A stretch of 64,000 nt of DNA from assembly GCF_001632365.1 (NCBI RefSeq), contig NW_024468513.1, positions 373,639 to 437,638 on the forward strand. The letters run 5' to 3'. The position numbers and the translations under genes were made by a program. The stretch's first letter is position 1. Each line of letters starts with the position of its first letter. Below are positions 21,191-33,534 of the stretch, piece by piece. The notes under the pieces are model-generated. The model ran no database searches and had not been told where the DNA came from. It saw only the letters and a list, made by a program, of their open reading frames with translations. This stretch comes from Laetiporus sulphureus 93-53. Taxonomy: Eukaryota > Basidiomycota > Agaricomycetes > Polyporales > Laetiporaceae.

Positions 21191-22633
21191 GGAATCGGAA
21201 GCGATGCCTGGTTGTTACGGGCAAAATCCGGACGGGATATATCTGTCAGTATGCACCATTCCATCGTAATACCTTAGCTCACAGTTTCAATGTATGCAGC
21301 ACACGGTTCCTAAGTCTGCATCAAAGATAGCAATGATGCCTTCAGTGAGCCGTGAAGTCGACAATGTCATGATGGCAAGGATATATCTGTCGCGTGCCAT
21401 CGGGAAAGTGCACTACCATGATACTAGCGTTCGAGGCGTTTGGAGGATCGCGAACAAGCCTACAACGCTGGCGCAATAGAATTTTACCATGAATGTGCAC
21501 CGTGACAACAGCCCACCATGGCTGTCCTACGTGACGTTCCAACGCTTTATATGAAATACTCTTCCCCTTAGGTGGTTGACACGGACACGACAGATTCACA
21601 TCTCTGGTTCATTTTATAGTATATTCGAGTCGAGAGACTTCATCTTTTGCAGCAGGTCTGGTCGGGCAGGATCTTTGACGGCAAGATATCCAATACAACC
21701 ATGGCTTATAGAAACGCACTGTTGTAGGAGGAGATGAAACAGCATAGAACATAGAATGACAGCAGAAATCAAAACACCGCTATCCACGAGACTTCTGCTA
21801 ATCTTCGAGCTTCATCAATCAACAATTCGTAGAACGGCACCATCGTTTCGAAAAACCTCAGACACAGTCGCATAGCTGAACGTCATTGTAGATACCCGGT
21901 TCATAATTAAAGTTCATCTACAACGGACTGAGCAAGAGATCGCCACTCACGCCAAACCGGCCCCCTTCGACCCACATGCTTGCTGCGTAATCGAATCATG
22001 CAGGGTAAATCCCACACAACCTCTACCGAGGATTGTCACGTCCTCGTTGTCCGCTAAAAACGTGTTCCGAGGGCCCTCTATGTAGCGTGTAACAAGATAC
22101 TATTGCGGGTCGTGCTGAGTAACCTGCAGCACCTTGGCACGGGAAGGATGTGAACGTTCAGATTATAAACAGATTCAATGCCTTGACGGAATGCGATGAC
22201 GAGGCTAGGGCTGATGAGACCTATTTCTGGGCCAGTGCACCCGCGGTATCGTTCGGCGGCAGCTGCAAATGCACACGTAAACGTAGTAATGAAGTAGACA
22301 CTATAGAGAAACGCTACCCACGTCACTCAGCATTCACACCTGTAAATGGTGATTTGATGACATAGAAATTGCATATCATCGACTAGCTGTACGTATTTTG
22401 CCAGGAGGGACGACAGAAATAACCGCAGGATGCCTAGTAGTGGGTGCTGAGATCAATGTGGGGGTGTGGCTGAGACGATGCCCGATGTGGAGGAACGTCG
22501 CACTCTGCTCTCGCCCTGACCCACCACTGCCTCTCGGGACCGACGAACAGGACCTACAGTCATATTTCTCACAAGAGGGCCGACTCCACTACCTTTGTGA
22601 ACAGTACTTCTCGGTGCAGTCTCCTCAGCAATT
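21191..22633. other. Intergenic region, 1.4 kb, with a possible unplaced minus-strand exon pair
   Basis: No complete gene can be built. On the minus strand about 21965-22085 reads RNTFLADNEDVTILGRG onward to GSKGAGLA, meets a strong GTGAGT donor, and a CAG acceptor near 21886 continues in frame as YATVSEVFRNDG to a stop. A further open stretch at 22078-22290 (minus) is hydrophobic (YSVYFITTFTCAFA). I cannot join them in one frame nor name a family. May be a decayed or lineage-specific small gene. Confidence 0.25.
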
Positions 22634-24132
22634 ATGGAGGTCATTACAGTAGCTGCCATCGAACCGATGCCCCTTAGCCACGCCGATGCCGTCGATAGGC
22701 TTGACGGCCCCGTACCTATGTCGTTCCCAGCAATCCTACGCAGCTCGGGTGTGGGAGACCGATTTGCGCATCTTCGTGTAGCTGCTCAGAAGGAAGCCGT
22801 CGCTGCCGCCCCTGTCGTGCCCAAGAAGAACAAGCGGGACGAAAAGGAGGGTAAGCGATGGGTCAGGCGTAGGGAGAATGGTGGGTGCCCCTCTGAGCGG
22901 TCACCCTCAGGAACTAACTCTAGAGCACCCCTCATACGTTCGCCTCGTGCCTCTCCATCCGGCCGTCGATGACGTTCGCAATACAATGCAGCCCGTTTCG
23001 CCGGCAACGCACACATCGTGCCGCCGTCGAAGCGAGACTATGCGGTCCCCCTTCCCTATACACAACCCACCTTCCCCCAGCCTCTGCCGAAGTACCTCTC
23101 GCGCAATAACGCCATTCCGCCGGTGGTGCCCCCTGCCTATGAGCCCAGCTCTGCCAATGCGGGCCGCTTCTCCATGAGCCTCAAGGGCATGCGCCGCGTG
23201 CTGCGCAAGTCCGGGCCGCGGACGGAGCTGCTCGTCAAGGAGGTCGAGGATGAAATACTGCTTTGGCTGGAGAGCGGCGGGGTCATGTTGTCGCCTGATG
23301 CAGCTGCCGAAATGTCGATCCCTGGATCGCCGATGGGGAGCTCGGACCTCATCAAGGAGGTCCTACGGACGCCCTTGCAGCTGGTTTGGTCGATTGCCGA
23401 CGATGGCTTCGTACGGTACGTCGTACACTGCTGTGCGCGCTACCATGAGGTTGTCAGCTTCAGTACGTCGCACCCCATCTTCGCTTCTCAGCATTGCTTA
23501 AGCATCTGCCGCATCTAGGCAAAGACACATCAGGTCAACGTCTCACCTACCTCTTGCGCCCAAACATCACGCGTCCCAATCCCCACGCATCCGCGGCCCT
23601 TGAAACCCCTCCAATGACAGACCTAGAATCGGCAGCCTCTGTGTTTGAGTTTGGCAGCGACTCTGACCTCCTCTCCGAGAGCGACTTCCATTCGGATACG
23701 GGCATCGACTCCGACGTTGACGGCGACACTGGCTCGCGTCCCAATCCTCACCTCGCCCCCATCGCAGAGGCCTCTGTGCCTCCGTCCCAGCATGTTTCGC
23801 CCATGCCATTATCACAATCGCTGATGACCGATGACGGGTGGTTCGCCGTCGACGGCGGGTACGCGGACGCAGAGGACAGTGAGATGGAGCAAGGCCTCTC
23901 GGATGGAGTGCATTCGCTCACACTGCAAGACGCCGACAGTACACCTCAAGTGGTGCCGCAGATGCGCCATGCAGCATTCCGTTCCCGCATATGGGAGCGA
24001 CAGCGGCGCTCTGCTTCGTCACCCTCGCGCTCGCCCGCCAGGAGACAGCCTCAGAGAGTCTATCGCGTTGAACCCCCGCGTGTCCAGCAGATTTCGCCTC
24101 GACGCTCGTTTCATGACTATTTGTTTGGTTGA
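22634..24132 (+). CDS. Fungal protein with R3H-associated-like N-terminal region
   Basis: Three exons (22634-22880, 22992-23462, 23519-24132) give 443 residues. The first intron rejoins RRREN to ARFAGNAHIVPPSKRDY, and the second rejoins VVSFS to KDTSGQRLTYLLRPN; both keep frame. The block RWVRRRENARFAGNAHIVPP followed by PLPKYLSRN resembles the R3H-associated N-terminal domain (basic RRR-x-N, then NPH-V-PPS-xDY). Next is a helix region LRKSGPRTELLVKEVEDEILLWLESGG, then a Ser/Asp/Glu-rich acidic region and a basic C-terminus ending FHDYLFG. No R3H motif itself is seen. I do not know its function; nucleic-acid binding is a guess from the domain name. Confidence 0.7.
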
Positions 24133-24336
24133 CGAACGATGTACCGGTATCAGATAGAACCTAGATGCCTAGTCGAGTCCGTGTGCTTCTAACCTTCTAC
24201 CTTCCTACTAGTCCTACAAGAGTCCCGCACAAGTTCTGTACAAATAACATGCCGTCCAGAGGTCCTAGATCCAAGACCAGATTCCGAGATTATACACCGG
24301 TGATACATTGCGAGTGATTGTGCGTGGTACGAGTCG

Positions 24337-27300
24337 TCAGCCCGTAAAGAGCCTTGCTACGAGGTACATCATTGAGCCACAGAAACGCTTGAGTCGATCG
24401 TTAGCTATCGCGTGACAAGAGAGGTCATTGGGGCTTACGACAATAGTAGAGAGTGCAACGAAGGCGAGGATGAACGTCAAGTACACCCTTGTCCGATTCA
24501 TCGATCCGTTGTCGCTGAACGTGTCCACGGCGTTTCCGCCGCCCAGGATGGCCACGAGCAACAGTGCCTGTAGATATCATCTTAATGTATGCGCGCGAAA
24601 GGGCGAGTGGGAGACATACATTGGACAGGACCCAGCTCAGGAGGACCTGTATGTGAATCAGTGTCGGGTCCTCACAAAGCGGCTGCACTGTAAGTAACGT
24701 ACATTCGTGCGAACGTTAGCGTAGTAGTCCTTTGCGGCTTGCTCCTGCTCCGCCACGCTTGGCGGGGTTGTATTCTTCGGCACGGGCTTTTTGAACTTGA
24801 GGTTCTGAAGCGCTTCCTCGTACATGCCGTTCACGTCTGCATCGTCCGTGAGCACTTCGACATCTACTTGCGAGTCGCTGTTCTGTATGACTGCGCCGAG
24901 ATCCGATTCTACATCGGCATCTTGCTTGGTGCCCCACGAGATCTGCGTGATTGTGAGCAAATGACACCCTGTAACATGTAGAAATTGAATCTCACATCAT
25001 CCAAGTTTGAGAAGGCGTAGCTGAGGATGGGTCAGTATGGCTTGGCTGATAGCTTTCATTTAAGACTCACACGCTAAGAATGTTCATATATGTCGGGGAC
25101 AGGAGCAGGTATGGTATGAAACTGGTAAGTATATGCCATGGGTCAAGAGCAAGAATGCTCGAGAAGACATAGACTTAGAACTTGCATCAGAGCTAAGATC
25201 TCTACATGACGCTCGCGAAACTAGAACCTACCACCGTAGGTGATGATGATGCTGAACACCATCGTCGAATACGATGCGCCACCGACGGTAGCGGCCCTGA
25301 TGGCGCAAAGGACAGAGCAAAAGATCAAATAGACCATCATCAGCGCTAGCAGAATTGCCGACGCCTGGTACTTCCACTTTGCCCTTCGCCAGAGTCAGTG
25401 CGCAGGAGCAAAGGACAGTACGCCGTAGGAACTCACGTTCTAGGTTTGTTGCCCATCGAGAAGAGGAAACATGCCACGACGATGCTACCCGTGATGAACT
25501 AGAAAAGGTGGTCAGCTTTGGCCGTACATACCATATATCTGCCAATTAACCTGCAAGACAGCGTTGAGGGATCTGATCCATGTTACACCGAACAACGCAT
25601 TTTCGACGGAGGAAGTCAAGATGATCTGGCACACATGGTAAGCACTAAGCATGGAGTAACTCATTCATGCTATTGACCACCCACAAAGAATATATAGAAG
25701 TTTCCCTAACAAGAAATATTCAGCCACCATTCATCACACAACTGCGCCGCAACTCACAATAGAAAACCATGCCGCAACGAGGTTGATGATATTGTAAATC
25801 GTTTCCATCACGAGCGCAACTTTCCGGCCGAAGCTGTGGCCCGACTGTAGGATCTGACCGAGATGAGCGATGGCGTAGGTAGCGGCAAAGAACGACCCGT
25901 TGAGCCAGCGCCGTCTCTGCATGATAAATTCCGGAAGCGCCTCCGGTACGTCGGTCTCTGCTCGCGCACTCTTCACGTATCTGAGAATCCTGCGGCGCGC
26001 CAGGGTAAACGATCTCCGCAAAATCAGAACGCCGAGCAAGCGGATCTCACCAATTCGAGTTTGCCTTCGCGACCAATTCGAAGCAAAGAATGCGCTGAGC
26101 GAGGAGATCAGATTCGGATCTTCAAAAGAAACCAGCAACGGATTGCGCGCACATCCTCAGCGAGATCTGCATTGTGACCGGCGATTTAGTACGGCGACTT
26201 CACAGAAGTCGGAAAACACGTGTGCTCACACATGTTGGAGGTAAATATGTCCGCATCTTGGCCGCGCAGCACCTCTCCTTTGAAGTACGATGCCAGAGGG
26301 CCTTTTCCCTGCTTGTCATTCTGCAGTGCTATATAGCTACAACACACAATCCGGTCATAAAAAGCTAGGATCATCAACCGTTTCTCATACCGGTAGGCTG
26401 AGAACGCTCCAGGCTGCGGAAGCGCGGATGGATGAATAGCGGGAGCGTGCACCGAAGATCGTAGACGCTTACCAGCACGCTGATGTACCCAAAGATAGAC
26501 TCCATAGGCTTGTCCAGGATGTTGGCCATCTTGTATTCAAAGTTCTGCGCCGCAACTGCCAAGCGTGAATCTAGATGTATCCGCAGTCAAAGAAAAGGTA
26601 CCAGATACATACCAAGCGGGTTCAGCAGCGCGGACCATCCCCTGCCCTTATAGGCGGCGACTTCCCCACATGCCCCGGCGACATTCGAGTTTATGTCGAA
26701 CGCCTTCCACAGGTAGTATATGCTCTTGTGTGCGGGTCGAGTGCCGACGTCAAGGAGAACGCACACGTTCGGCTACGACAGCATCACTAAACACCAGCTC
26801 ACCACCATCCGGAAAATAGCTCACTTGTAACATAGGCGCAAACGCGTTGAAGAACCACCGATGGCTGTTGATTTTCTTCTGGTTCTTCTCTTTCATACAA
26901 AAGATTATCTGAGTCGGGACGATGCCTTTATCGGGATATCTGAAGTGCAGGTTCGGATCAAGCGCGAAGGAGGTCGTGTATTCGAACAAATGAGCCGTGA
27001 CATCCTTCCTGTTGACCATATTCTTCATATGGTCTCCAGGCTGAAACACTCCCAGCAACGTCAGACAGTCTAGAACCCGTGGATGGACCCTCTTCCGACC
27101 ATCCGCAACAATGCACACTACGACCTGGCGTTGCTAGGTCAATACGGAAAAGCGCTTGATGATTAGACATGCTGACCTTTTTCCAGGCATCCGGACCCCA
27201 TGTCCGAGAGTTCTTTCTAGAACAGAGGTGGGAGATGTTCTGCATGACCCCGTAAAGTGTCCTACAGAAGAGGACTTCGTCCTCCTAGCGAAAGTTGAGT

Positions 27301-28873
27301 CAATGAAAGAAAAAATGACGAGAAACAAGCATACATTAAACATTGTGATTACAATGAACAGTTCCGTAGTCCGTCCCATCTCATTCTGTCTCAGAAAGAA
27401 GCCTTTATGCTCAAACTCATCAGGATCACAGGTCACCGCCGTGTACCTCATCTTCGTCATCTCTGGACCTCCTTTGTAAGGCAGCAGTAGCTTCGGCGGT
27501 ACTTCTAGGTCCACTACCAAATTACCGTTAGTGAGCTGCACTGTCTTCTTCGTCTTGTGTCGACGCAAAATCCGGCCTGCCGGAACAGGTCCAAAGTGAC
27601 GAGTACTGACGGCGGGCGTTTCGGGATCAGTGTGCTGCATCGACTCCCCTGAGAGTGTCTCCTTCTCGGGATCGTCGTACGCTCCTTCGCCTGTCTCGCT
27701 ATATGCACCGTTGTCGTACATTGTGGATGTCTGGTAGCCGGTGTCCTGTTCTGCAACCGTGCTCCGTTCATGTTCACCGTTCTGTGGCTGGAGAAGGCCA
27801 GTATAATGGACGCTGCCATTTCCAACCAGTTCGTAGTCCTCGTCGTCCACTGCGGGAGTCGGAGACCGAGACCGGGAGCGCTGGTTTTGATAAGACGGGC
27901 GGGAATACATCCCCGACGCATAGGATTCAGTATCGTACTGGAAATGGTCGAACATACTTTGAGAGACAGCGTACGGGGACGATCGGTCTGACTGGCGATA
28001 CGTGTACCCCGTGCTAGCTGGCTGGAGGGCAGTGTTCACAGACTGAGGGCTAAAAATAGACGGAGCATGCGTGTACCCCGTGTTTGCAGAGCGCAGCGGG
28101 GAATTTGGGGCAGGTGGACTGAAGATCGACGGTGGTCTTTGATAAACTGTAGAAGCAGGTTGTAACGCGGAACTAGGAGTAGAAGGAGTGGCGATTGATG
28201 GTGGCTGTGAATACCCTGCATGGGCAGGATGCAACGCAGTGTCATGAGTAGGAGGACTAAAGATGGAAGGCGGCTGTTGAGGCAATGACCAAGTTGTGCT
28301 AGCGGGGGTCTGACTAACTCCGGAGTGAAGAGAGGCATTGTATCTAGTACTACTACCACTTTGTGGCGGACCGGTGGTTTGCTTCTTGACGACAGTATTT
28401 TTGTCACCAGAAAACTTCGCATCGTCCCATCTCAACGGCTCTCCAGAGGTTATGGTAGGCAAAGGAGTGTAGCCAGTGGCTTGCGGCGGAGGGTCTGCCT
28501 TTGGCAAGTAGTCCTTCGAATCGCCGTACGTGTAGTCATTGTCAACAAATGTGTAGCCAGAGGACGTGCTACTTCGTGAAACCGACGACCTGTCCCCTCT
28601 GCTAGAGTTTTCTTCAGTCACCTCGGGAACGGGAGTCAGTGAAGGGCTGCGGATGGCAAAGGTTCTTGAGATTCGCGTGTGTAGCACCGGTGAAGGTTGA
28701 CTGGCCACCTCTTGTACCTGCGTTGGCTCGAGAGATCGGACTGGTGGATCGTTGAGAGTATATCGTCTGATATCATTGCTGTTTGTCAGGGCAGAGCTTT
28801 GCTGTGAGGTATCGGAGTCATCTTGGCCACTAAGTCGGATATAGGTTGGCGCAGTTCTGCGCCGGCCCGCCAT
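24337..28873 (-). CDS. Chitin synthase (division I, probably class III) with long repeat-bearing N-terminus
   Basis: Makes chitin from UDP-GlcNAc at the plasma membrane. The first ATG in the open frame is 28873 ([14 protein letters not shown]). The first roughly 470 residues are disordered, Ser/Pro/Tyr-rich and carry four 23-residue tandem repeats. The enzyme begins [21 protein letters not shown], then [21 protein letters not shown]. Next are VVCIVADGR, then [25 protein letters not shown] and [16 protein letters not shown]. The catalytic [12 protein letters not shown] is at about 25890-25925, with [14 protein letters not shown] before it. Membrane segments fill the C-terminal part, which ends [11 protein letters not shown] at 24337. 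More than ten introns. Division I membership is firm; class III is inferred from the sequence just before QRRRW. Confidence 0.9.
27998..28273 (-). repeat. Four in-frame 69-bp repeats in chitin synthase N-terminus
   Basis: Residues 201-292 of the chitin synthase form four consecutive 23-residue units. Each begins (P/A)PSI(F/A)(S/T)P, has AL or PL near the middle and ends with a Tyr two residues from its end (GYSQ, VYQR, GYTH, GYTY). The preceding 23 residues may be a degenerate fifth unit. DNA period is 69 bp. Confidence 0.85.
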
Positions 28874-29230
28874 CGCACTCGGTCTCGTGTTGCGAGCTGG
28901 GTTGGATGTAGAAGAGAAAGCGAACGAGCTGAGCCTGACGAGAGACGAGTCTGTGCGAACGCGCAACCGCGAACAACAATGACCGAGTTGGAAGCGACTG
29001 GAACGGTCACGTGGGCCGCGTCTCCAGATACGTTGTGGCGCAGCGAATTCGGTCTGTGGCTGTGCGGAACGCTGCAGACACGCCCTCCCATGCAGCCGAC
29101 TGGGCACCACCAATGCGGTTCAAGCTCAAGTTTTACGGTTGGACAGATCAGAACGTGATATCTCAATTGCTGGGAAATAATGATACGGTATAAATTCACG
29201 ATACACTCGGTCGGCCTAGAACGTCAGTGA
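28874..29230. other. Chitin synthase promoter region
   Basis: 357 bp between the chitin synthase ATG and the stop of the TPP1-like gene, both on the minus strand. The frame upstream of the ATG stays open to about 29113 but has no other ATG, so it is taken as 5' UTR/promoter. Confidence 0.5.
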
Positions 29231-32200
29231 TCATTCCTGTCTTTGTTTCCCCTTCGCCTTCTTCAGCTTGAACCTATCCTTTCCCGTTCTCAGCAGAATC
29301 CGCGTGAGTTCATCCCAAGTCACCAACGGAGGGCCTCCTTCTTCTCTCACCATCTCAAGATTGGGTCGGTATCCTCCAAGCAACATCGCTGCTGACGCAC
29401 CAGCTGCAGTAGACGGTCCTGCACCCATACTGGATGTCTCTACAGCCGCAGCAGGAGCAGACGTCATCCTACGCCCAGAGCTCTTGAGATCCTGAAGTCC
29501 GAGAGGTTGCGCAACCGGCTGGCTTTTCTGATGCCGCTTTGACCCCGACCCTAACGCGGAGCCGCCGACAGACATCCTTACGGCTTTTGGTGGCTTCAGG
29601 ATTTCAGTCCGCTTCAGCGGTGATCGTGAGGTGGAAGACACATTGATTTGATCAGCAGCACTTGCAGCCTGCAAGCTACGGCGGCGTCGCGTGGGAGAAC
29701 TCTCAGTGCGTCTCGACATCAAGCTAAGGTCGATAAACTGGACTTCCTTTCCCTTGGTAGTATTTGCAGCACCGCTGCGTCTATGCGTCGGTCGCAGCCC
29801 ATTAGCGGGCTCACTCGCAGCGTTGGATTTGACAGGTCCTGGCGTCTTACTTGACACAGGATTGGCCGACGCTCCTTGCGAAATCCTCCTAAAATCGATT
29901 TCTCTTGGGCGAACCTCGTTGTGACCTTTGGCTTCGCCTACTTTACGTTCTGTCTTGACAATTACCGACCTCTTGAGATCACCATGGGCGCGACTTGACT
30001 CAAACGCGCCACTTGATAGCTTTCGCCTCTTTTGTGCATGATCATCTTCCGATTCTGATGAGGAAGAGGACAACGCATGCTTGCGACGAGCTGTAGACTT
30101 CCTGGAAGAACCTGGCTCAACGTCAACAGCCCTCTCCTTCCCTTTTGCACTGCGCTTTCTTTGCATGAAAGACGGCTCCTTCCATGCTTCAGGATCATGT
30201 TCGCCCACGTTAGACGGACCCGCTTGCTTCTTCTTGCCAGGAACCTCTCTCGTTCCTACCGTGTCGGACACCCCTCGCTTCAGCGGCATGTGCGAAGACC
30301 CAGCTTCAGGCGCGCTGTGCGTACTGGAACGGACGGACGATGGCGCGGGGGTGGGAAGGCTGAAGCGGCTTGCTCGGAATGACTCTTGGCTTATGAACAC
30401 GTCCGGACTTGATGGAGGAGCGGGACCTTCAGAGTCCTGGCTATGTGCGTACGACGCCATCGTCTGCGTTCGAGTGGCTCCTTGAATCCAGGTAGTACCC
30501 GAGGAGCGCCTGCTTTTTGCGACGTCAGTAGTGAGGCTGCTCATAGAAGCTTCTTGCCGATCCAGTCCCCTTGGAACGTCCAGGGCGTGCGGCCTTTTCA
30601 CATGTAAAACATCGGCCCCCACCGTCGCTTGGCCTGCATCAGCGAGATGCATCTCAACGTCCTTCTCCTCGTCACTTTCTTCCTCTTCCTCATACGGTAA
30701 CGATTCAGGTCCCCCCGCTATGGCTTGCGTATGAGTGACATCACGGGGTGAATCTGATTCGAGCTCGTCCAGCTCCCCCTCTTCCTCCTCTTCCGTGACA
30801 CTGCCATCGACATCCGCGTTATCATGCGCTCTCACGGTTTCGTGTATGGCAGCCTCGGCAACAGGTTGAGGTAAGGCAGATGCATTCCGAGAGGGCCTTT
30901 CTTCAGCTGGTCTAGCCGATTCAGCTTTCATCGCCGTGGCTTGCCCTGCACCTGGTGATTGAGCTTCAGTCCGAGGCTGTGACTGCAGCACAGGAGGCGC
31001 CCTGACATCGCCTTGCGATTCTGAAGCATAGGAAAGGGATTGATTATAAAGACCCTGCGGAAGCGGCTCTTCTTCTGCCACAGACGTCTCCACTTCGTCA
31101 AGTTGCTGAGACTTGGGTTGAGACTGCGAATGCACTTGCACATGGTTTTGGCTACCAGTTTGCGACTCGGAAGCGTATGACAGGGATTGCTGGTACAGAC
31201 CATTCCATTGGCGACCTCCATTCTGGGAAGAAGTAGTCGGGGGGCCTTGCTGCGAGAGAGACTGAGATTGTGAGGTTGATCCCGAGACATCCGAGTTCGG
31301 AACGAGGACTCGGGTATCATCATGGTCAGGTGATAGACGACTACATACGGGCAGAGGTACTCTGCGTCCATTTGGACGAGGAGGTTGAGTAGTAAGGCCG
31401 GCAGTTTGTTGTATAAAGACTGAGGGCTCTGCGACTGCCGCGAAAGAAGGCTTAGGGGCACTTGAGGACATCTGAACAAGTGAGGGAGAAGGCAGATGTG
31501 GGGAAGACGGAGCGGCCTGGTGACGTCGCTGAGCTGCAGGAGGGGCAGATAGGTAGGATGATAGAGAAACAGCCAACATGTACTCCACCGCTTCCGCCTG
31601 AATAGCATTTTGGCTCGACGCGTCCCGTTGAGCGTCTGCAGATGATCTGGGTCCTATCACCTTTTGGTGCGTACGTACATCGCCAAGAGCGTCTTCTATT
31701 TCAGCATCGGCTATTTGCACTGGGCTGCCTCTAACCGAGGGCGACCAATGAGATGGTGTTCCAGGCACCTCTTCGTCGCTCGACTCTTGAGCTCTAGATG
31801 AACATGAAATTGACGACATATCCAGAGGATTGCGCTCTGTATCAAATTCACGACCAGCGAATGAGACATGATGGAGGATGCTATAATAAGCTACCTGTGT
31901 ACTCACTTTTTACAGCATGTCTGGGTGAACCTTCGTCATAAAATGCTGGCTTGATGGCGCCTTCGAGGTTCTGCGGGCCTCTTGAATCGCCTTCGTCATC
32001 CGCTACAAAACATCAACGAAAGGCCATCTTAAGCGCTGTTTTGACTCACTGGACATCTCCCGCAGTAGGTGCAGGGCATGCGCGGAAAAGATGTGCCCGA
32101 TGCGCTCTCCAAGGCATTGCTATCCCATTGCAAGCTCAGCTGAGCATTGCGTATGTAAGAGGCGAACACGCACGCGCCAACTGTTTCTCCATTCCCGGGC

Positions 32201-33279
32201 AAAATCGACGGGTGCCTCGGCGGCTTCGCCTTTATGAGCCGCAGGCGGAACAGAAGCGGTATCGATTTGATCTTGACGAGACCTTCCTTTTGCAGAAGAT
32301 GGACCACCCTGCCGAGTCGTCGGCTTTTCCTTCTTAGCAGATTGCATAGATTCGGCCGCTATTTCTTCCGCAGGAGACTCAGGACGTCGCTCCTTCGCAG
32401 ACTTTTTGAGTTTCAGAACGTTGCTGACACGTGGACCATGAGAACAATGGGCAAGATCATGATGATGGGATGTATGCTGCTCACCCGGCTCCTCCTCCCT
32501 GTCGAAGGCCAGCAACCCATGTCGCCATATCTGTGTTTGTTTCAATATCACCAGGATTTCCCCACATAGGCTCGTTGTAAGCGCCCTTCAAGTCGAAAGA
32601 TGCGACGTCCAAGGCAAGATGTTCCGACTTGGACATGCCCTTGTCTCTTCCAGTGGGAATACGTGCAAAGAAAGGTCGGAAGTCTTTGATGACAACAAGC
32701 GCTGTCTTGTGCTCTGTCAAAGTCTTGCCTGCAAATGCTGGGTTCCTGCGTGGGAGAGTGACCTCAACCGTCAGAACATTATCACCGACCCTGCACCTAA
32801 CAACCCCATTGCAGGTCTATGCTATTTAGTATGACTTGGGACATGCGGATACATATGACCCACTCCAGGCACCAGAAGGTCGCATATAGGAGGCGACCGT
32901 GCAGTCAGAGGTTATGTCTTGTGCAAATACGTGCAGAGGGGTTGTTGCAGCAGGTAAAATGTAGGGGGTGGCACGTACTCCCTGAACGATTTCATAGCTT
33001 CTGTGGTGAAACGCGCAGGAATGTGATTCGTCTTATCGGATAGAATCGCCCATATACACGCATCAGGATCTTCCGAACGAGGGTAGGTCAAGTACTGACA
33101 TCGTAAACCAGCGTTCAGAATCACAATCGAGCACATAGTGTCGCGGCGGTACTGACCTGCAGTATCTGTGCCTTCACTCCTTTGGGACGCGGCGGGACAG
33201 ATGCCATGTTTCCCCCGTATTCTTCAGCGATACGTTTGAGATAATCGAGTACCCACGGGCCACGAATAGAGGCAGACAT
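29231..33279 (-). CDS. TPP1/Tpz1-like shelterin subunit with long Ser-rich tail
   Basis: The N-terminal exons read MSASIRGPWVLDYLKRIAEEYGG, then GVKAQILQ, YLTYPRSEDPDACIWAILSDKTNHIPARFTTEAMKSF and TALVVIKDFRPFF. This is the OB-fold pattern of the TPP1/Est3 family, which bridges telomerase and the Pot1-side telomere cap. The remainder is one very long exon of roughly 870 codons (from about 31880 down to 29231) rich in Ser, Gln, Glu and Pro with several basic nuclear-localisation-like stretches (KKKQAG, KRSAKGKER, RRKHA, QKRRKLS). Two copies of GLY(Q/N)QSLSYASESQ lie in the tail. The C-terminus LVTWDELTRILLRTGKDRFKLKK looks like a folded, conserved end, perhaps a partner-binding motif. Family assignment is from memory of the OB motif, so moderate. 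Confidence 0.65.
31013..31201 (-). repeat. Duplicated 14-residue motif in TPP1-like protein
   Basis: GLYQQSLSYASESQ is encoded at 31160-31201 and GLYNQSLSYASESQ at 31013-31054, 147 bp apart (49 codons). Only one residue differs, inside an otherwise low-complexity Gln/Ser tail. A weaker third relative (MASYAHSQDSE) lies near 30430-30460. Confidence 0.85.
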
Positions 33280-33534
33280 GATGAAGGGGAAGCTGAATGT
33301 GGCATGAGATAAAGAGCGATCGCGGCGTCCGCGACTTCGCGTATGGCCACATACGCGGTACGCGCTTCTCACGTGTTAGTAGCCGATGGCCTGAACATGC
33401 CGACCATCTACATTGAATCGATTCAACATAGATACCTTTCACGGCTGCGAAACATGCATATTCGTTGATAACACTACAGGAAAACATGGTACTACCTATA
33501 CACAAGAGCCGCATCCACAACATTTCAGGACAAT

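Noticed and set aside
30077..30485. Plus-strand open frames over the TPP1-like gene
   Set aside because: Opposite-strand shadows of a long exon with strong codon bias; no domain.
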